Positions 49,020-57,628 of a stretch of DNA of 64,000 nt are shown here, in pieces. Source of the stretch: Collinsella sp. GTDB lineage: Bacteria > Actinomycetota > Coriobacteriia > Coriobacteriales > Coriobacteriaceae. The position numbers and the translations under genes were made by a program. The stretch is from positions 1 through 64,000 of the forward strand of contig DXMV01000026.1 of assembly GCA_019414055.1 (NCBI GenBank). Direction: 5' to 3'. The notes below the pieces were generated by a model. That model did not search any database. It was not told where the DNA came from and worked only from the letters and a program-made list of their open reading frames with translations. Each line of letters opens with the position of its first letter. Position 1 is the first letter of the stretch.

Positions 49020-49541
49020 ATGGCTTTTAACACGAAGGTCGATGTAGCCGATACCGAGCTCGAGGCGAACGAGGCCGTCGCCGCCGAGGCGGAGGACGTA
49101 ACGCTCGAGGACGAGACGCTCGTCGAGGCCGAGTCCAAAGACGAGGCGGACGAGGACGACGAGGAGGCGGACGAGTCCGAGGACTCGCTGACCTATTCCA
49201 ACGGCGTGATCGAGAAGATCGTCGCCATGGCCACCCGCGAGGTGCCGCACGTTCTGGGCATGAAGGGTAACCTTATGCACTTTGTGCAGGAGCAGTTTGG
49301 TGCCGAGAACCTGACCAAGGGCGTGACGGTCGAGGTCACCGACGACAACCGCGTGGTCGTCAACATCTCGGTCATCATCGAGTATGGCGCCTATGCGCCT
49401 GCGATCTTTGACGACGTTAAGGCGCGCGTCACCGAGCGTCTGGCCGCGATGACCGGCCTTGAGGTGGCAGGCGTCAACCTGCGCATCGAGGATGTCATCA
49501 CCCCCGAGGAGTACGAGCACCGCACCAGCCAGCACGAGTAA
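49020..49541 (+). CDS. Asp23/Gls24 family envelope stress protein
   Basis: The 173-residue protein has an unusually acidic N-terminal 58 residues (rich in Glu, Asp and Ala) before the Asp23 domain: YSNGVIEKIVAMATREVPHV, then GVTVEVTDDNRVVVNISVII and a C-terminal VAGVNLRIEDVITPEE. Asp23 forms a layer under the membrane and is linked to envelope stress. AAGGAGGAA precedes the ATG. It is the last gene of the AmaP operon; a GGGA-loop hairpin and a terminator follow. Confidence 0.9.
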   Translation: MAFNTKVDVADTELEANEAVAAEAEDVTLEDETLVEAESKDEADEDDEEADESEDSLTYSNGVIEKIVAMATREVPHVLGMKGNLMHFVQEQFGAENLTKGVTVEVTDDNRVVVNISVIIEYGAYAPAIFDDVKARVTERLAAMTGLEVAGVNLRIEDVITPEEYEHRTSQHE

Positions 49542-49578
49542 CCTACCAAAAAGGGATGTTTATTTTGGCAGGTTTTAT
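49541..49578 (+). repeat. GGGA-loop hairpin, copy 7
   Basis: ACCTACCAAAA pairs with TTTTGGCAGGT around a loop starting AGGGATG. It starts on the last base of the Asp23 gene stop codon. It is nearly identical to the copy at 6040. Confidence 0.85.
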
Positions 49579-49591
49579 CTGCGTAAACGTC

Positions 49592-49634
49592 AAACGGCCG
49601 GTCGCGCATGCAAAAGCGCGGCCGGCCGTTTCTG
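49592..49634 (+). terminator. Terminator of the AmaP/DUF2273/Asp23 operon
   Basis: AAACGGCCGGTCGCG (49592-49606) pairs with CGCGGCCGGCCGTTT (49617-49631) with one mismatch, followed by CTG after TTT. It lies directly after the hairpin repeat. Confidence 0.82.
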
Positions 49635-49745
49635 TACGCTCCCGATGTAGTCATACCGCTCGTCTAACTAAGGGTTGCAATCTTCGCGTTCCGCGTTACC
49701 CTAATGGGCGCATTGTTTCCAAATTGTTAACGAGGGGTTGCCGTA

Positions 49746-50768
49746 ATGGCCGACGAACACGAGACCGAAAGCAAGGCATGGGCGATTGAAGCCGCTGCGG
49801 CAGAGGCGGCGTCGCGTGCCGCCGAGGAGGTACATCGTCCTCCGGTGGTGCCGATGGAGCGCGTGGTCGATCGCGATGTTATTGAGCAAGGCGAGCGCGC
49901 CGGCCGCAAGCGCAGCCAGGAGCCAGGCTTTCCGCGCTTTTTTGCCGAGCTCAACCTGGGCCTGATCCTCACGGCGTTCGCCATCGTGGCCTTTAAAACC
50001 CCCAATCACTTTGCCTTCGGCGGCACCTCGGGCGTGTCGGTCATTCTTTCCACGCTGTTCCCGACTCTGCCCGTCGGCGTCTTTATGTGGATTATCAACG
50101 CGGTCCTGGTCATCCTGGGATTTATCTTTTTGGAGCGCAAGGCGATTCTGTGGAGCGTCTTCGCTTCCTTTGCGCTTTCGGCCTACGTCTCACTGTTTGA
50201 GCTCTTCATCCCGACGGAAGTTTCGATGACGGGCGATATGTGGCTCGACCTGTGTTTTGCCGTCATCTTGCCGGCGCTCGGCAGTGCTATTGTCTTTGAC
50301 ATTGGCGCCTCGACGGGTGGCACGGACATTCTCGCTATGATTCTCAAACGCCGCACCACGCTCGAGATTGGCCGCGCACTGCTGCTGGTCGATATCGGCA
50401 TCGTGACCATCGCGGCTTTCCTGTATGGCCCGCGCGTCGGCCTGTACTGCGTGCTTGGCCTGTTTGCCAAGACGCTCGTGGTCGACAAGGCCATCGAGAG
50501 CATTCACCTGCGCAAGGTCTGCACGATTATTTGCGCCGAACCGCGCAAAGTCGAGGAGTTTATCGTCAAGCATCTCAACCGCACGGCAACGATCAGCCGT
50601 GGCTACGGCGCCTTCTCGGGCACGTGCGTTACGGTGATCATGAGCGTGCTGAGCCGTCGCGAGGCAGTGCAACTGCGCCGCTATACCCGCGAGATTGACC
50701 CCGACGCCTTCATCACCATCGTCGATAGCTCCGAGATCGTGGGCAAGGGCTTCCGCGGCACGAACTAG
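49746..50768 (+). CDS. YitT family membrane protein
   Basis: The 340-residue protein has a 65-residue charged N-terminal extension, then five membrane helices with the YitT repeats (GGTSGVSVILSTLFP; GASTGGTDILAMILKRRT) and a C-terminal DUF2179 domain (CTIICAEPRKVEEFIVKHL). YitT proteins are widespread in Gram-positive bacteria with unsettled transport roles. GAGGGG lies upstream of the ATG. It follows the Asp23 operon after a terminator. Confidence 0.9.
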   Translation: MADEHETESKAWAIEAAAAEAASRAAEEVHRPPVVPMERVVDRDVIEQGERAGRKRSQEPGFPRFFAELNLGLILTAFAIVAFKTPNHFAFGGTSGVSVILSTLFPTLPVGVFMWIINAVLVILGFIFLERKAILWSVFASFALSAYVSLFELFIPTEVSMTGDMWLDLCFAVILPALGSAIVFDIGASTGGTDILAMILKRRTTLEIGRALLLVDIGIVTIAAFLYGPRVGLYCVLGLFAKTLVVDKAIESIHLRKVCTIICAEPRKVEEFIVKHLNRTATISRGYGAFSGTCVTVIMSVLSRREAVQLRRYTREIDPDAFITIVDSSEIVGKGFRGTN

Positions 50769-50918
50769 CGCGGACGCACCCTTCGAATCATTGAATAAGG
50801 CCGCCTACGTTGCAAATCGGCCATCTTGGAGTATTTGTCCCCACATTGGGCGACAATGTTGCCAAAGACATCGTTTGCGATCCAGGTGATTCGCTCTAGA
50901 TACGAAGGGATGATTTCG

Positions 50919-52286
50919 ATGTTCTGTTCGCAGTGTGGCGCCCCCATGGGCGATAACGACAAGTTCTGCGGCGTGTGCGGTGCCCCTAATACCGAGGTCA
51001 AGGCCGCCGGCCCCGCTCCGCAAGCTCAACCTCAGCCGCAGGGTCAGCCGTTTGCCCAACCGCAGCCGCAGCCGTTCGTTGCGCCCCAGCCGGCTATGAG
51101 CGTGCCCAAGGGCTGCATGGCGCAGGCCTTCAACGACATGATTAAGGTTCCCGGCGCCCTGGTTCGCGTATGTCAGATTGCCTTTTTGCCGGCGCTGATC
51201 TGCGTCGTGTCGGTGCTGGTGCTGTTTATCCCCGTTATCGGTGGCATCGCGGCGGCCATTGGCTTTTTGCTTGCGTACGTGGCAAGCGTGTGCGGCGCTG
51301 GCTTTGCTATTGAGTGGGGTCGCGACCTGTCGCTCAAGGACGATAACGGCATGGAGCGTCCGCTGCTGCGCTCGACCTCCTTTGGACTGGGCATCTTCTC
51401 GTCTGTCATTACGAACGTGCTCGGGTTCGTGGCCATTATTCCAGTGATTGGCGTGGTGTTCTCGGTGCTTGAGAGCGCTGTGATCGGTGCTGTCGGTTCG
51501 TACTATTACTTCGGTTCGAGCGGCCTCGAGGGCGCACTCATCGGGTCGATGGGTCTGCTTGTCTTTGCCATGATCGTATCGGCGGTGTTGGGCATCTTCT
51601 TTAAGATGTTTGGCGATGCCGCTGTGATGCACTTTGCAGTCGCCGGCCGCGTGGAAAGCGCGTTTTCGCTCGAGAAGGTTTGGAAGTCCTATAAGGCCAA
51701 CCTGGGCAAGTTGTTCTGCGCATCGATTCTCCCCGAGTTTTTGACGGGCATTGTTTCCAATATCATCACCTGGATTTTCACCGCCATCTTTGGTTTTGTT
51801 GCCGCGCTGGGCATTAGCAGCTATGGCTACTACGGCTACTATTCTCGTCCTTCGGGTCTTGAGGCAATCATCGAGGGTGGCGGCATTACGCTCATCCTGT
51901 TCCTGATGATCATCGCCTTTGTCACCGTGTTCCTGAATGTGTTTGGCACGATGCTCAAATATCGTGCCGTTGGCTACTGGGCCGCGCGCCATGCCAGCGG
52001 GTGGGCCGATGAGGATACCGATGATGTCCTGACGTTTGTGCTCCCGGGTGAGAAGAAGCCTGCTCCTGCGGGGTTCAATCCCACGGCCGCCACTGGTGCT
52101 GCACCTGCCCCGGCACCCGCGCCTGCACCTGCCCCGGCACCTGCCCCGGCACCCGCGCCGGCGCCTGCTCCGGCACCGGCCCCCGCGCCCGAGGCGACGC
52201 CTGCAGAACCCGACTGGAATGCCGTTGCCACGCCGGCGGATGAGCCGGGCGATAATCCTGCTGCCGAAAACAATCAAACCGAATAG
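50919..52286 (+). CDS. Zinc-ribbon DUF4013-like membrane protein with Pro-Ala tail
   Basis: The 455-residue protein starts with a zinc ribbon (MFCSQCGAPMGDNDKFCGVCG: two CxxC pairs), a Gln/Pro-rich linker, a membrane domain of about six helices (residues 75-360) resembling DUF4013, and a tail with an uninterrupted run of Ala-Pro pairs. I chose the ATG at 50919, 9 nt after GAAGGG, since the zinc ribbon starts there. Role unknown; zinc-ribbon membrane proteins of this sort may sense redox or metal state. A second zinc-ribbon protein follows after a terminator. Confidence 0.83.
   Translation: MFCSQCGAPMGDNDKFCGVCGAPNTEVKAAGPAPQAQPQPQGQPFAQPQPQPFVAPQPAMSVPKGCMAQAFNDMIKVPGALVRVCQIAFLPALICVVSVLVLFIPVIGGIAAAIGFLLAYVASVCGAGFAIEWGRDLSLKDDNGMERPLLRSTSFGLGIFSSVITNVLGFVAIIPVIGVVFSVLESAVIGAVGSYYYFGSSGLEGALIGSMGLLVFAMIVSAVLGIFFKMFGDAAVMHFAVAGRVESAFSLEKVWKSYKANLGKLFCASILPEFLTGIVSNIITWIFTAIFGFVAALGISSYGYYGYYSRPSGLEAIIEGGGITLILFLMIIAFVTVFLNVFGTMLKYRAVGYWAARHASGWADEDTDDVLTFVLPGEKKPAPAGFNPTAATGAAPAPAPAPAPAPAPAPAPAPAPAPAPAPAPEATPAEPDWNAVATPADEPGDNPAAENNQTE
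52101..52192 (+). repeat. In-frame Pro-Ala coding repeat
   Basis: About fifteen consecutive Ala-Pro pairs, built mainly from GCACCTGCCCCGGC-type units, form a simple-sequence tract inside the zinc-ribbon gene. Such tracts can change length by slippage and give an extended, stiff linker. Confidence 0.85.
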
Positions 52287-52294
52287 TCGGTCGA

Positions 52295-52329
52295 GGCGCC
52301 CTGGGCAACTGAGCCCGGGGTGCCTTTTT
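52295..52329 (+). terminator. Terminator of the DUF4013-like gene
   Basis: GGCGCCCTGGGC pairs with GCCCGGGGTGCC, with two non-canonical pairs, around a 6-nt loop, followed by TTTTT. Confidence 0.85.
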
Positions 52330-52481
52330 CTACTGTGAAAGCAAGACAATACCTGGGAAAACGGTTGCAGAAAAATTTCTCGGAAATTGGTCAATGTTGC
52401 GCAACAACGTCGCGGCTATTGTTGAGAACATAGACGTGTAAGGTTTGAAGGCGTGCGACGCCTTAGGAAAAGGAGAAGCTT

Positions 52482-53159
52482 ATGTTCTGTCCCACTTGTG
52501 GTTCTCCCATTTCGGATGATGCCAAATTCTGCCCTGTTTGCGGTTCTGCCATCGGTGCCGCTCCCACCGCTCCGGCCCCTCAGCCAGCGCCGCAGCCTGC
52601 GCCTCAGCCCCAGCCTGCTCCGCAGCCCACGCAGATTCAGCCCACTCCGGTTCAGGCAGTTCAGCCCCAGCCTCAGCAGCAGTACACCGGGCAGCAGCAG
52701 TACGCCGGCCAGCAGCAGTATGCTCAGCAGCCTGCACCTGCCCCGATGGGCTATGCTCCGATTAAGACTGACCGTGGCGTGATCGGCTGGCTCCTGCTTT
52801 CCATCGTGACCTGCGGCATCTATTCGTATTACTTCCTCTATTGCCTCGCCCGCGACATCAATGTCATGTGCCAGGACGACGGCGATTCCACGCCGGGTCT
52901 GGCGGCATTCATCCTGCTGTCGTTCGTGACCTGCGGCTTCTACGGACTCTACTGGTACTACAAGATCGGTAACCGCCTGCAGGCTAATGCTCCTCGCTAT
53001 GGCCTGATGTTCCAGGAGAACGGTACCACCGTTCTTATGTGGCAGATTGTCGGCGCGCTGCTGTGCGGTCTTGGCCCCATCTTTGCCATGAACATCATCA
53101 TCAAGAACACCAATGCCATGGCAACGGCTTACAACACCCGTCTTGGCGCTCGTGCCTAA
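52482..53159 (+). CDS. Zinc-ribbon DUF4234 membrane protein
   Basis: The 225-residue protein has an N-terminal zinc ribbon (CPTCGSPISDDAKFCPVCG), a 75-residue Pro/Gln-rich linker with a YAGQQQYA-type repeat, and a DUF4234 membrane domain of three to four helices with the paired motif VTCGIYSYYF and VTCGFYGLYW. AAAAGGAG precedes the ATG. Layout and first residues are close to the DUF4013-like protein before it, so both may have been built by fusing the same ribbon module to different membrane domains. Confidence 0.86.
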   Translation: MFCPTCGSPISDDAKFCPVCGSAIGAAPTAPAPQPAPQPAPQPQPAPQPTQIQPTPVQAVQPQPQQQYTGQQQYAGQQQYAQQPAPAPMGYAPIKTDRGVIGWLLLSIVTCGIYSYYFLYCLARDINVMCQDDGDSTPGLAAFILLSFVTCGFYGLYWYYKIGNRLQANAPRYGLMFQENGTTVLMWQIVGALLCGLGPIFAMNIIIKNTNAMATAYNTRLGARA

Positions 53160-53649
53160 CGATAAGAACGGCGTGAACAGCTCCCAGGGACATAAGGGCG
53201 CGGCGGAGCTCATTCGCCGCGCCCTTTCTTGCATCGGCGCGCTCTTTGTCGCCTGGCTCGCACTCTACCTGCTCGATATCGGCTGCGTGTTTCACCTGAT
53301 GACGGGCATTCCCTGTCCGGGATGCGGCATGACGAGGGCCTGGCTGGCGGCGCTGCGCCTCGATTTTGCGGCGGCCTTCGCTTATCATCCGCTGTTTTGG
53401 GTAGTGCCGATTGCGTTCGTGCTCGCGTTCGTGCGCGAGGAGGTGGCATCGAGCAAGCTAAAGCGTGGCATCGACATTGCGGTTGTTGTTCTGTGCGTGC
53501 TGGTCGTTGCCGTATGGATCGTGCGCCTTATCAACCCGGCAGACGCGGGCCTGCTCTTTGGTGGTCACGCTCCCGCCGGAGTTCCCACCGATATCATCCA
53601 CCTCAAAACCCCACGCTGGCTCACCATCCTTCGCTCTTACCTGTCGTGA
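53152..53649 (+). CDS. DUF2752 membrane protein
   Basis: The DUF2752 signature is clear: LMTGIPCPGCGMTRAWLAAL, with the PCPGCGxTR core, between two membrane helices; a third helix follows (about 165 residues from GTG 53152). That GTG overlaps the DUF4234 stop by 8 nt, but neither it nor the GTG at 53173 has a good SD, so the start is uncertain. DUF2752 and DUF4234 genes often sit together. A strong bidirectional terminator follows. Confidence 0.83.
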   Translation: MPNDKNGVNSSQGHKGAAELIRRALSCIGALFVAWLALYLLDIGCVFHLMTGIPCPGCGMTRAWLAALRLDFAAAFAYHPLFWVVPIAFVLAFVREEVASSKLKRGIDIAVVVLCVLVVAVWIVRLINPADAGLLFGGHAPAGVPTDIIHLKTPRWLTILRSYLS

Positions 53650-53680
53650 CGGAGGACGCGCTAGAAAAGCATCGACACAT

Positions 53681-53719
53681 AAGCGGGGGCGAACGTTGAG
53701 ATAACGTTCGCCCCCGCTT
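53681..53719. terminator. Bidirectional terminator between converging genes
   Basis: AAGCGGGGGCGAACGTT (53681-53697) and its exact inverse (53703-53719) form a 17-bp stem with a 5-nt loop. It lies between the DUF2752 gene (+) and the M20 gene (-). Confidence 0.92.
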
Positions 53720-53754
53720 TGCTCTAGCCAGGTTGTTACGGGTGGACGTGACGG

Positions 53755-55218
53755 CTACTCGCCATGCTTCTCCTCGTGGCGGGCAGCGGCACGGGCATCG
53801 TGAATGCCCTTGATGGCGGCATGGCGGGCGGTGCGGGCGTCGTGCACGGCGTCGCGGGCCTCGGCGGCCGTTGCCTTGGCAGAGCGCAGCTTGGCTGCCA
53901 GGTCGGGATTGGTCTCGGCAACCGCGGCGATTGTGGGGCCGTCGAGCTCCTCTTGCGTGGGCTCGGCCAAAAAGTCGATGGCATACTGAGCGGCTACCAT
54001 GGAGCCCTTGGCGAGTACACTCTCGTCGATCTTGTAGAAGCAGGAGTGCTGGGCATAGGTGGCGCCAATCTGGGGGTTGCGCGTGCCAACAAAGGCGAGC
54101 ACGCCCGGCACACGGCGCAGGTACTCCGAGAAGTCCTCGCCCGAAAGCGTGCCGCGGTAATGGCCCTCGCCCGCGGGGCCCAGGCACTTGAGCACAGCTT
54201 GGCGGCAACGCTCGCTCGAGGCGGCATCGTTTTCGACCTTGTAGTTGGCGATGGTGTAGTCGGTGAGTTCGGCCTCGGCGCCTAGTGCTGCTGCGGTGTG
54301 CTCCACGATGCGGCGCATAAGCTCGGGCATTTCCTCATGCGTCTTGTCGCCATAGGTGCGCACTGTGCCGGCGAGGTACGCCGTGCCGGCGATAACGTTG
54401 CGCGCGGTGCCGCCGTGCAGTTCGCCGACGGTGATGACGGCGGGTTCGTAGGGGCTAATCTCGCGCGAGACGATGGTCTGCAGGGCATTGACGATTTCGG
54501 CGGCAACCATAACGGCGTCGTGGCCGCGCTGGGGCATGGCGCCATGGCACGAGGTGCCGCGGACATCAATGCGGAACCAGTCGGTATTGGCCATGCGCGG
54601 GCCGGGCTCGCAGCTCACGGTGCCGGCGTCGACCTCGCTCCAGATATGTGCGGCGTAGGCGCCGTCGACGCCGTCGAGCACACCGGTGCCGATCATGAGC
54701 TTGGCACCCTGGCCGTTTTCCTCGCTGGGCTGGAACACGATGCGGACCTCGCCGTGGATGTCATCGGTCATGTGGCGCAGGATTTGCAGCGTGCCGAGCA
54801 TCATGGCGATATGACAGTCGTGACCGCAGGCGTGCATGCAACCCTCATTGACGCTGGCGAACTCCTCGCCGGTCTGCTCGGTGACGGGCAGGGCGTCGAT
54901 ATCGGCGCGCAGCAGGATACGGCGACGCGGCGTGCCGTCCTCGCGGTAGGCATCCGGCGCGGTGCCGCGGAGTGTCGCCACCAGGCCCGTCCTGAGTGGA
55001 CGCTCGTAGGGGATATTCATGGCGTCGAGCTGGTTGGCGATGTCGGAAGTCGTGCGCTCCTCGGCAAGGCTCAGCTCCGGGTGCTTATGGAAGTGCCGGC
55101 GCTGCTTGATGATGTAGGGTTCAAACTCGGCGGCGATATCCTGGATGGCCGCGGTGACGTCGTCTGCCGCGCGAACCTCGGTTGCCGCCATAATTTGCTG
55201 TGCCTTGGTCTTCGTCAT
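53755..55218 (-). CDS. M20 family amidohydrolase
   Basis: Dinuclear metal amidohydrolase of the M20D group (hippurate, N-acetyl amino acid or aminobenzoyl-glutamate hydrolases). From the ATG at 55218 it is 487 residues, longer than the usual 390. Motifs: GCMHACGHDCHIAMML, FQPSEENGQGAKLM (catalytic Glu pair), the dimerisation domain with RGTSCHGAMPQ, and YAQHSCFYKIDE with the last His ligand. About 70 C-terminal residues after the family end form an Ala/Arg-rich helix (DAVHDARTARHAAIKGIHDA). AAGGAGC precedes the start. It is divergent from the YtcJ-type gene. Confidence 0.9.
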   Translation of the reverse strand: MTKTKAQQIMAATEVRAADDVTAAIQDIAAEFEPYIIKQRRHFHKHPELSLAEERTTSDIANQLDAMNIPYERPLRTGLVATLRGTAPDAYREDGTPRRRILLRADIDALPVTEQTGEEFASVNEGCMHACGHDCHIAMMLGTLQILRHMTDDIHGEVRIVFQPSEENGQGAKLMIGTGVLDGVDGAYAAHIWSEVDAGTVSCEPGPRMANTDWFRIDVRGTSCHGAMPQRGHDAVMVAAEIVNALQTIVSREISPYEPAVITVGELHGGTARNVIAGTAYLAGTVRTYGDKTHEEMPELMRRIVEHTAAALGAEAELTDYTIANYKVENDAASSERCRQAVLKCLGPAGEGHYRGTLSGEDFSEYLRRVPGVLAFVGTRNPQIGATYAQHSCFYKIDESVLAKGSMVAAQYAIDFLAEPTQEELDGPTIAAVAETNPDLAAKLRSAKATAAEARDAVHDARTARHAAIKGIHDARAAARHEEKHGE

Positions 55219-55386
55219 GGTCGATTTGCTCCTTGTTGGTTCGATCGCAAAATCGTACAGGCTCTCTCCAGTATGCCACCTGCCGCTAGGGCTGGTAAAG
55301 TTGCCGTTTGCCGCTTGGGGTTTTGTAGCAAGAGTGGGGGAGTACACTCGGGGGTGTTGAATTTCCTGCCAGAGATGGGGATGCCC

Positions 55387-57024
55387 ATGCAACATATCGA
55401 TCGGATTATCCGCTCCAAGAACGTTTTTACTGCCCAAGACGGCATCGATACCACCCGCGAGTTGGCGATCGCCATCGCGGGTGATCGCATCGTCGCAGTC
55501 GGCGCGCCCGATGACGTGATTGCCGCCGCACCTGCCGCCACGCCGGTGGTCGATTACGGCGAGCAGTTTGTCTGCCCCGGTTTCCACGATGCGCACCTGC
55601 ATTTCTTCCATACTTCGGTTGGCTCCTCGCCGTACATGCTCATGGATATGGGCACGTCCGAGGCAGCATTGGTGCAGCATGCGCTCGAGTTTTCCCAAGG
55701 CTTGCCAGATGACGCCTGGGTCGTGACCCAGGGTTGGCGCGATTACCGCTGGGATCCGCCCGAGCACCCTACCAAGGCCTCCCTCGATGCGGCATTTCCC
55801 GATCGTCCCTGCGTTATGTACTCGGGCGACGGGCACACGCTGTGGCTCAACAGCCGCGCACTCGAGGCGCTCGGCGTTACGCGCGACAGCGAGCCTCCGG
55901 CGGGTGGCAGTTACGACAAAGACTCAAACGGTGAGCTTACGGGTATCGCTCACGAGGCTGCGGCCATGCAGCTGCTGCCGCGCTGCCTGGAGTGGCTGGG
56001 CGAGGACCGCATCGCGAGCGCATACGCCGACCAGATGAAGCGTATGGCCGAGCAAGGCATTACCTCAATCTGCGATATGTCGCTCATGCCCATGCCGGGC
56101 TGCGACTTTATTCGCGATGATGTTTACGACAAGCTGCAGGCCGCCGGCAAGCTGGGCATCCGCGCCCATCTGTTTCCCACGCTGCTGGATGACCAGTCGC
56201 GCTTGGAAGAACTCCAGACCCGCTACGCGAACAACGCGCTGCTCTCGGCGCCAGGCTTTAAACAGTTCTTCGACGGCGTGTCGAGCGAGCATACCGCATA
56301 CCTCACTGAGCCCTATACCAACCCGCGCTTCCCGGGCGACCAGGGCCGCCTGACGGTCCCTGTCGAGCGTATGCGCAAGTTGGTTTTGGCGGCAGCCGAG
56401 CGTGACCATACCGTGCGCATCCACGTTATCGGCGACGGTGCCATCCATGCTGCGCTCGATATCTTTGAGGAGGCGGCAGAGCTCTACGGCTTGCCCCAGC
56501 ACGGCCACAATACGCTTGAGCACCTGGAGAATCTGCTGCCTCAGGACATCGATCGTCTGCGCAAGCTCAACGTCATTGCCTCGAGCCAGCCTTGCCACAT
56601 CACGCTCGACCCGGGTGGCCCGGAGCGCGACCTGGGCCTGGAACGCAGCCGCATCATGTGGCCGTTCGCAACTTATCAGCAGCGCGGTATCCGTCAAGCT
56701 TTCGGTACCGACAGCCCCATCACGGCCGTTACCAGCATGAACGTGCTCTACACGGCTATCACGCGCCAAGATCCCCGCAGCCACTGGCCCGAGGGCGGCT
56801 GGCTGCCGAGCGAGCGTATCGACGCGGCAACGGCCCTGCGCAGCTACACGCTTGGCAGCGCGTACGCAGCGGGCGACGAGCAAAACCTCGGCAGCCTAGA
56901 GCCCGGCAAATACGCCGACCTGGTAGTCCTGGACCAAAACCCGCTCACCATCGACCCCCAAGAGCTGCAAGCCACCAAGGTTCAGGCCACCTACCTGGCA
57001 GGCAACTTGATTTACGAGCGCTAA
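55387..57024 (+). CDS. YtcJ-type amidohydrolase
   Basis: The 545-residue amidohydrolase-superfamily protein has the metal motif PGFHDAHLHF, SGDGHTLWLNS, EQGITSICDM, HVIGDGAIHAALD and the late Asp in FGTDSPI, then a C-terminal strand domain (LEPGKYADLVVLDQNPL). These proteins hydrolyse N-acyl or formyl bonds and cyclic amides. Start is one of three close ATGs (55375, 55381, 55387); I use 55387. It shares a 168-bp divergent promoter region with the M20 gene, and the two may act on related compounds. Confidence 0.9.
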   Translation: MQHIDRIIRSKNVFTAQDGIDTTRELAIAIAGDRIVAVGAPDDVIAAAPAATPVVDYGEQFVCPGFHDAHLHFFHTSVGSSPYMLMDMGTSEAALVQHALEFSQGLPDDAWVVTQGWRDYRWDPPEHPTKASLDAAFPDRPCVMYSGDGHTLWLNSRALEALGVTRDSEPPAGGSYDKDSNGELTGIAHEAAAMQLLPRCLEWLGEDRIASAYADQMKRMAEQGITSICDMSLMPMPGCDFIRDDVYDKLQAAGKLGIRAHLFPTLLDDQSRLEELQTRYANNALLSAPGFKQFFDGVSSEHTAYLTEPYTNPRFPGDQGRLTVPVERMRKLVLAAAERDHTVRIHVIGDGAIHAALDIFEEAAELYGLPQHGHNTLEHLENLLPQDIDRLRKLNVIASSQPCHITLDPGGPERDLGLERSRIMWPFATYQQRGIRQAFGTDSPITAVTSMNVLYTAITRQDPRSHWPEGGWLPSERIDAATALRSYTLGSAYAAGDEQNLGSLEPGKYADLVVLDQNPLTIDPQELQATKVQATYLAGNLIYER

Positions 57025-57042
57025 TATTCATGTCGTACCGTT

Positions 57043-57092
57043 AAACGCGGCTCGGGCAGCCTATTTTGGGATGGCGCTCGAGCCGCGTTTGT
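57043..57092 (+). terminator. Terminator of the YtcJ-type gene
   Basis: AAACGCGGCTCG pairs perfectly with CGAGCCGCGTTT across a 24-nt loop, followed by GTTTG. Confidence 0.8.
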
Positions 57093-57282
57093 TTGCCGAT
57101 GGGGGTTCGTTAGGAGCGTCCCCTCTCTGCTGGATTTGGGCGCAGGGTGGAAGCGCTGCTGCTCCGCGCGCTCAATTGGGACATCAGCGATGCTTTCTCT
57201 TAGCGTTTTGCATACTTCCAGTTGCAGATTGCAAAAAAAGTTGAGATGTTCTTTCCGGTCCTGATGTACCCCCGCCTGGGCC

Positions 57283-57516
57283 GTGCAAAAAATGGAGTAT
57301 TCAGCACCGTGAGCTCTGCCGGTGCCGCTGCAGTCGGGTGGCATTGCGGAGATCGACGTCATTTTGGGGTCCGGTGCGGTGCGAGGCACGCTTTTTTGTC
57401 CTGACAGGGTTTGCCCGTCGACCCAAATCGCCGGTCAAAGGCGTTCTTGGGACCAATATGGTGTGTCCGGCGCGTATGCAGCCGTCCTGGCCTGCTGAAA
57501 ACTCCCAAAAATGCAC
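57283..57516. repeat. Possible 234-bp element bounded by inverted 24-mers
   Basis: GTGCAAAAAATGGAGTATTC (57283-57302, running on to 57306) is mirrored by the inverse of 57493-57516; 17 of 24 positions pair. The mismatches are mostly one A-run against one T-run. The 186 bp between them has no convincing gene. A TTTTGCATACTTCC fragment at about 57206, related to the 36444 element, lies just outside. Nothing else is recognised in 57093-57628. Confidence 0.45.
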
Positions 57517-57628
57517 GCTGCTCCCCAGGGGACCCGTGCGAGCGGCGAAAACCATGCCCAAGTCGCTGTCCGCATCGTCATTTTGCTGCACTGACTTTTC
57601 TGAATACCGGGCCCGAGATTGGTCAACC

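Noticed and set aside
52101..52192. Pro-Ala tract considered as a non-coding minisatellite
   Set aside because: It keeps the reading frame of a gene with a clear zinc ribbon and membrane domain, so it is a coding repeat.
54298..55380. A long upstream extension of the YtcJ-type frame across the M20 gene
   Set aside because: These codons are antisense to the M20 coding region; the real start is one of the ATGs at 55375-55387.
57021..57389. Minus-strand 122-codon frame after the YtcJ-type gene
   Set aside because: It reads through the YtcJ terminator and has no family character or SD.
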